5,199 nt of DNA from positions 1-5,199 of the forward strand of contig CAKOIB010000066.1 of the NCBI GenBank assembly GCA_934086255.1, in the 5' to 3' direction. A model generated the notes under the pieces. That model worked only from the letters and a program-made list of their open reading frames with translations, did not search any database and was not told the DNA's origin. The translations under genes and the position numbers were made by a program. Origin of the DNA: an uncultured Bacilli bacterium (GTDB lineage: Bacteria > Bacillota_I > Bacilli_A > RF39 > UBA660). Below are positions 4,758 through 5,199 of this stretch, piece by piece; position 1 is the stretch's first letter, and each line of letters opens with the position of its first letter.

Positions 4758-5199
4758 ATACCAATTACCTTTATTTCCAGTAGGAGCCATTTCTTTTGTT
4801 GCATCTCCTAGTTTTCCTCTTGTATATTCTGTTTCACTTTCTCCATAACTATATTTATCATAATATCTCTTACTTGGGAACGCATATCTCCCTGTAAATG
4901 ATGCACCATCGAATAATACTCCTGTAAACGCTGAGTTAGCATTCCTTGATGTTGAAAATCCACTCATTTGTTGTCCATTACTATATACCATATTACCCAT
5001 CATATATTCATATGCTCCACCACTCATGTCATATACTCCATATGCATTTCCTGTTGTTGATGCACTTTGTCCTAATGTTGTTGTATATGAATTACATGTT
5101 GCACCACTAGCTGTTGAACCTGCACTTTGTGGTCCACATCCTGTTGTATATGTACTTGCACTATTTATTGCTACTTCTTTATTTATTCCATATTTACTA
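4596..5199 (-). CDS. FGE/C-type-lectin-fold protein, probable DGR target (5' end outside window)
   Basis: The frame is open from the right edge to TAG at 4598-4596, giving about 200 visible C-terminal residues. The N-terminus is missing, so export or anchoring cannot be seen; an internal Met at 5027 is not the start. The visible part begins with a Ser/Thr/Gly-rich stretch containing T-G-C-G-P-Q and A-T-C-N-S-Y. Next comes G-V-Y-D-M-S-G-G-A-Y-E-Y-M-M-G (5039-4995), the framework of the formylglycine-generating-enzyme-like (FGE-sulfatase, C-type lectin) fold. After L-G-D-A-T-K-E and W-Y-S-D-Y-A-A-F-V-Y it ends with R-G-G, A-G-A-F-G-F and S-A-R-A-V-L-L. DGR-diversified proteins of this fold end in the same R-G-G...A-G-x-F...S-x-R-x-V-L pattern, with changeable residues between. 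The likely role is a surface or secreted binding protein whose C-terminal site is hypervariable. It is not a true FGE: this segment shows no enzyme signature I can identify. It shares a bidirectional terminator with the convergent regulator gene. Confidence 0.75.
   Translation of the reverse strand, partial: SKYGINKEVAINSASTYTTGCGPQSAGSTASGATCNSYTTTLGQSASTTGNAYGVYDMSGGAYEYMMGNMVYSNGQQMSGFSTSRNANSAFTGVLFDGASFTGRYAFPSKRYYDKYSYGESETEYTRGKLGDATKEMAPTGNKGNWYSDYAAFVYFGNPWVLRGGTCNSGANAGAFGFGGSRGYASDGCSARAVLLGAGA

Noticed and set aside
4538..4804. 88-codon minus-strand open frame overlapping the lectin-fold gene, Ala/Pro-rich
   Set aside because: It is an out-of-frame shadow of the GC-rich variable region. 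The other frame carries the conserved FGE-like motifs and stays open to the window edge.
1..5199. CRISPR array, tRNA or rRNA genes, or a DGR template repeat and reverse transcriptase
   Set aside because: I saw no regularly spaced repeats, no tRNA or rRNA-like segments, no second adenine-rich copy of the variable region and no reverse-transcriptase motif on either strand.

Overview
The window comes from a very AT-rich bacterium using the standard code (TGG for Trp, and strong GGAGG-type ribosome binding sites). By hand count some stretches are as low as about 13% GC. The protein families fit a low-GC gut Firmicute, of the Bacilli/Erysipelotrichia or RF39 type: an InlB-type repeat surface protein with a sortase signal, a large XRE-type regulator, and a formylglycine-generating-enzyme-like (FGE-like) lectin-fold protein. 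That placement is inference from protein style, not from a marker gene.

Layout. Bases 1 to about 75 hold what looks like the last codons of an IS3-family transposase and the right inverted repeat of that element. It ends roughly 10 bp from the stop codon of the next gene. Bases 84-1511 (minus) encode a secreted, sortase-anchored surface protein with three InlB-type repeats. Bases 1628-2701 (minus) encode a membrane-anchored extracytoplasmic protein of no family I recognise. Bases 2838-4496 (plus) encode a 552-residue cytoplasmic protein with two XRE-type helix-turn-helix motifs and a long C-terminal region. A bidirectional hairpin terminator at 4495-4519 separates it from a convergent gene. 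That gene runs from 4596 off the right edge (minus) and encodes the C-terminal part of an FGE-like lectin-fold protein.

The two most informative signals are these. First, the 3' end of the last gene has the hallmarks of the variable region of a diversity-generating retroelement (DGR). Thirty consecutive codons all end in C or T, the changeable residues fall on a C-type-lectin/FGE framework, and the whole segment is a block of about 200 bp at roughly 63% GC inside an AT-rich genome. A small hairpin lies just downstream. The matching template repeat and reverse transcriptase are not in this window.

Second, a 43-bp near-perfect palindrome lies between the divergent promoters of the regulator gene and the membrane-protein gene. 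A second site, matching 22 of 24 bases over the shared core, lies upstream of the surface-protein gene. The simplest reading is that the double-HTH protein binds both sites and controls itself and the two cell-envelope genes, forming a small surface-remodelling regulon. This link is inferred from position only.
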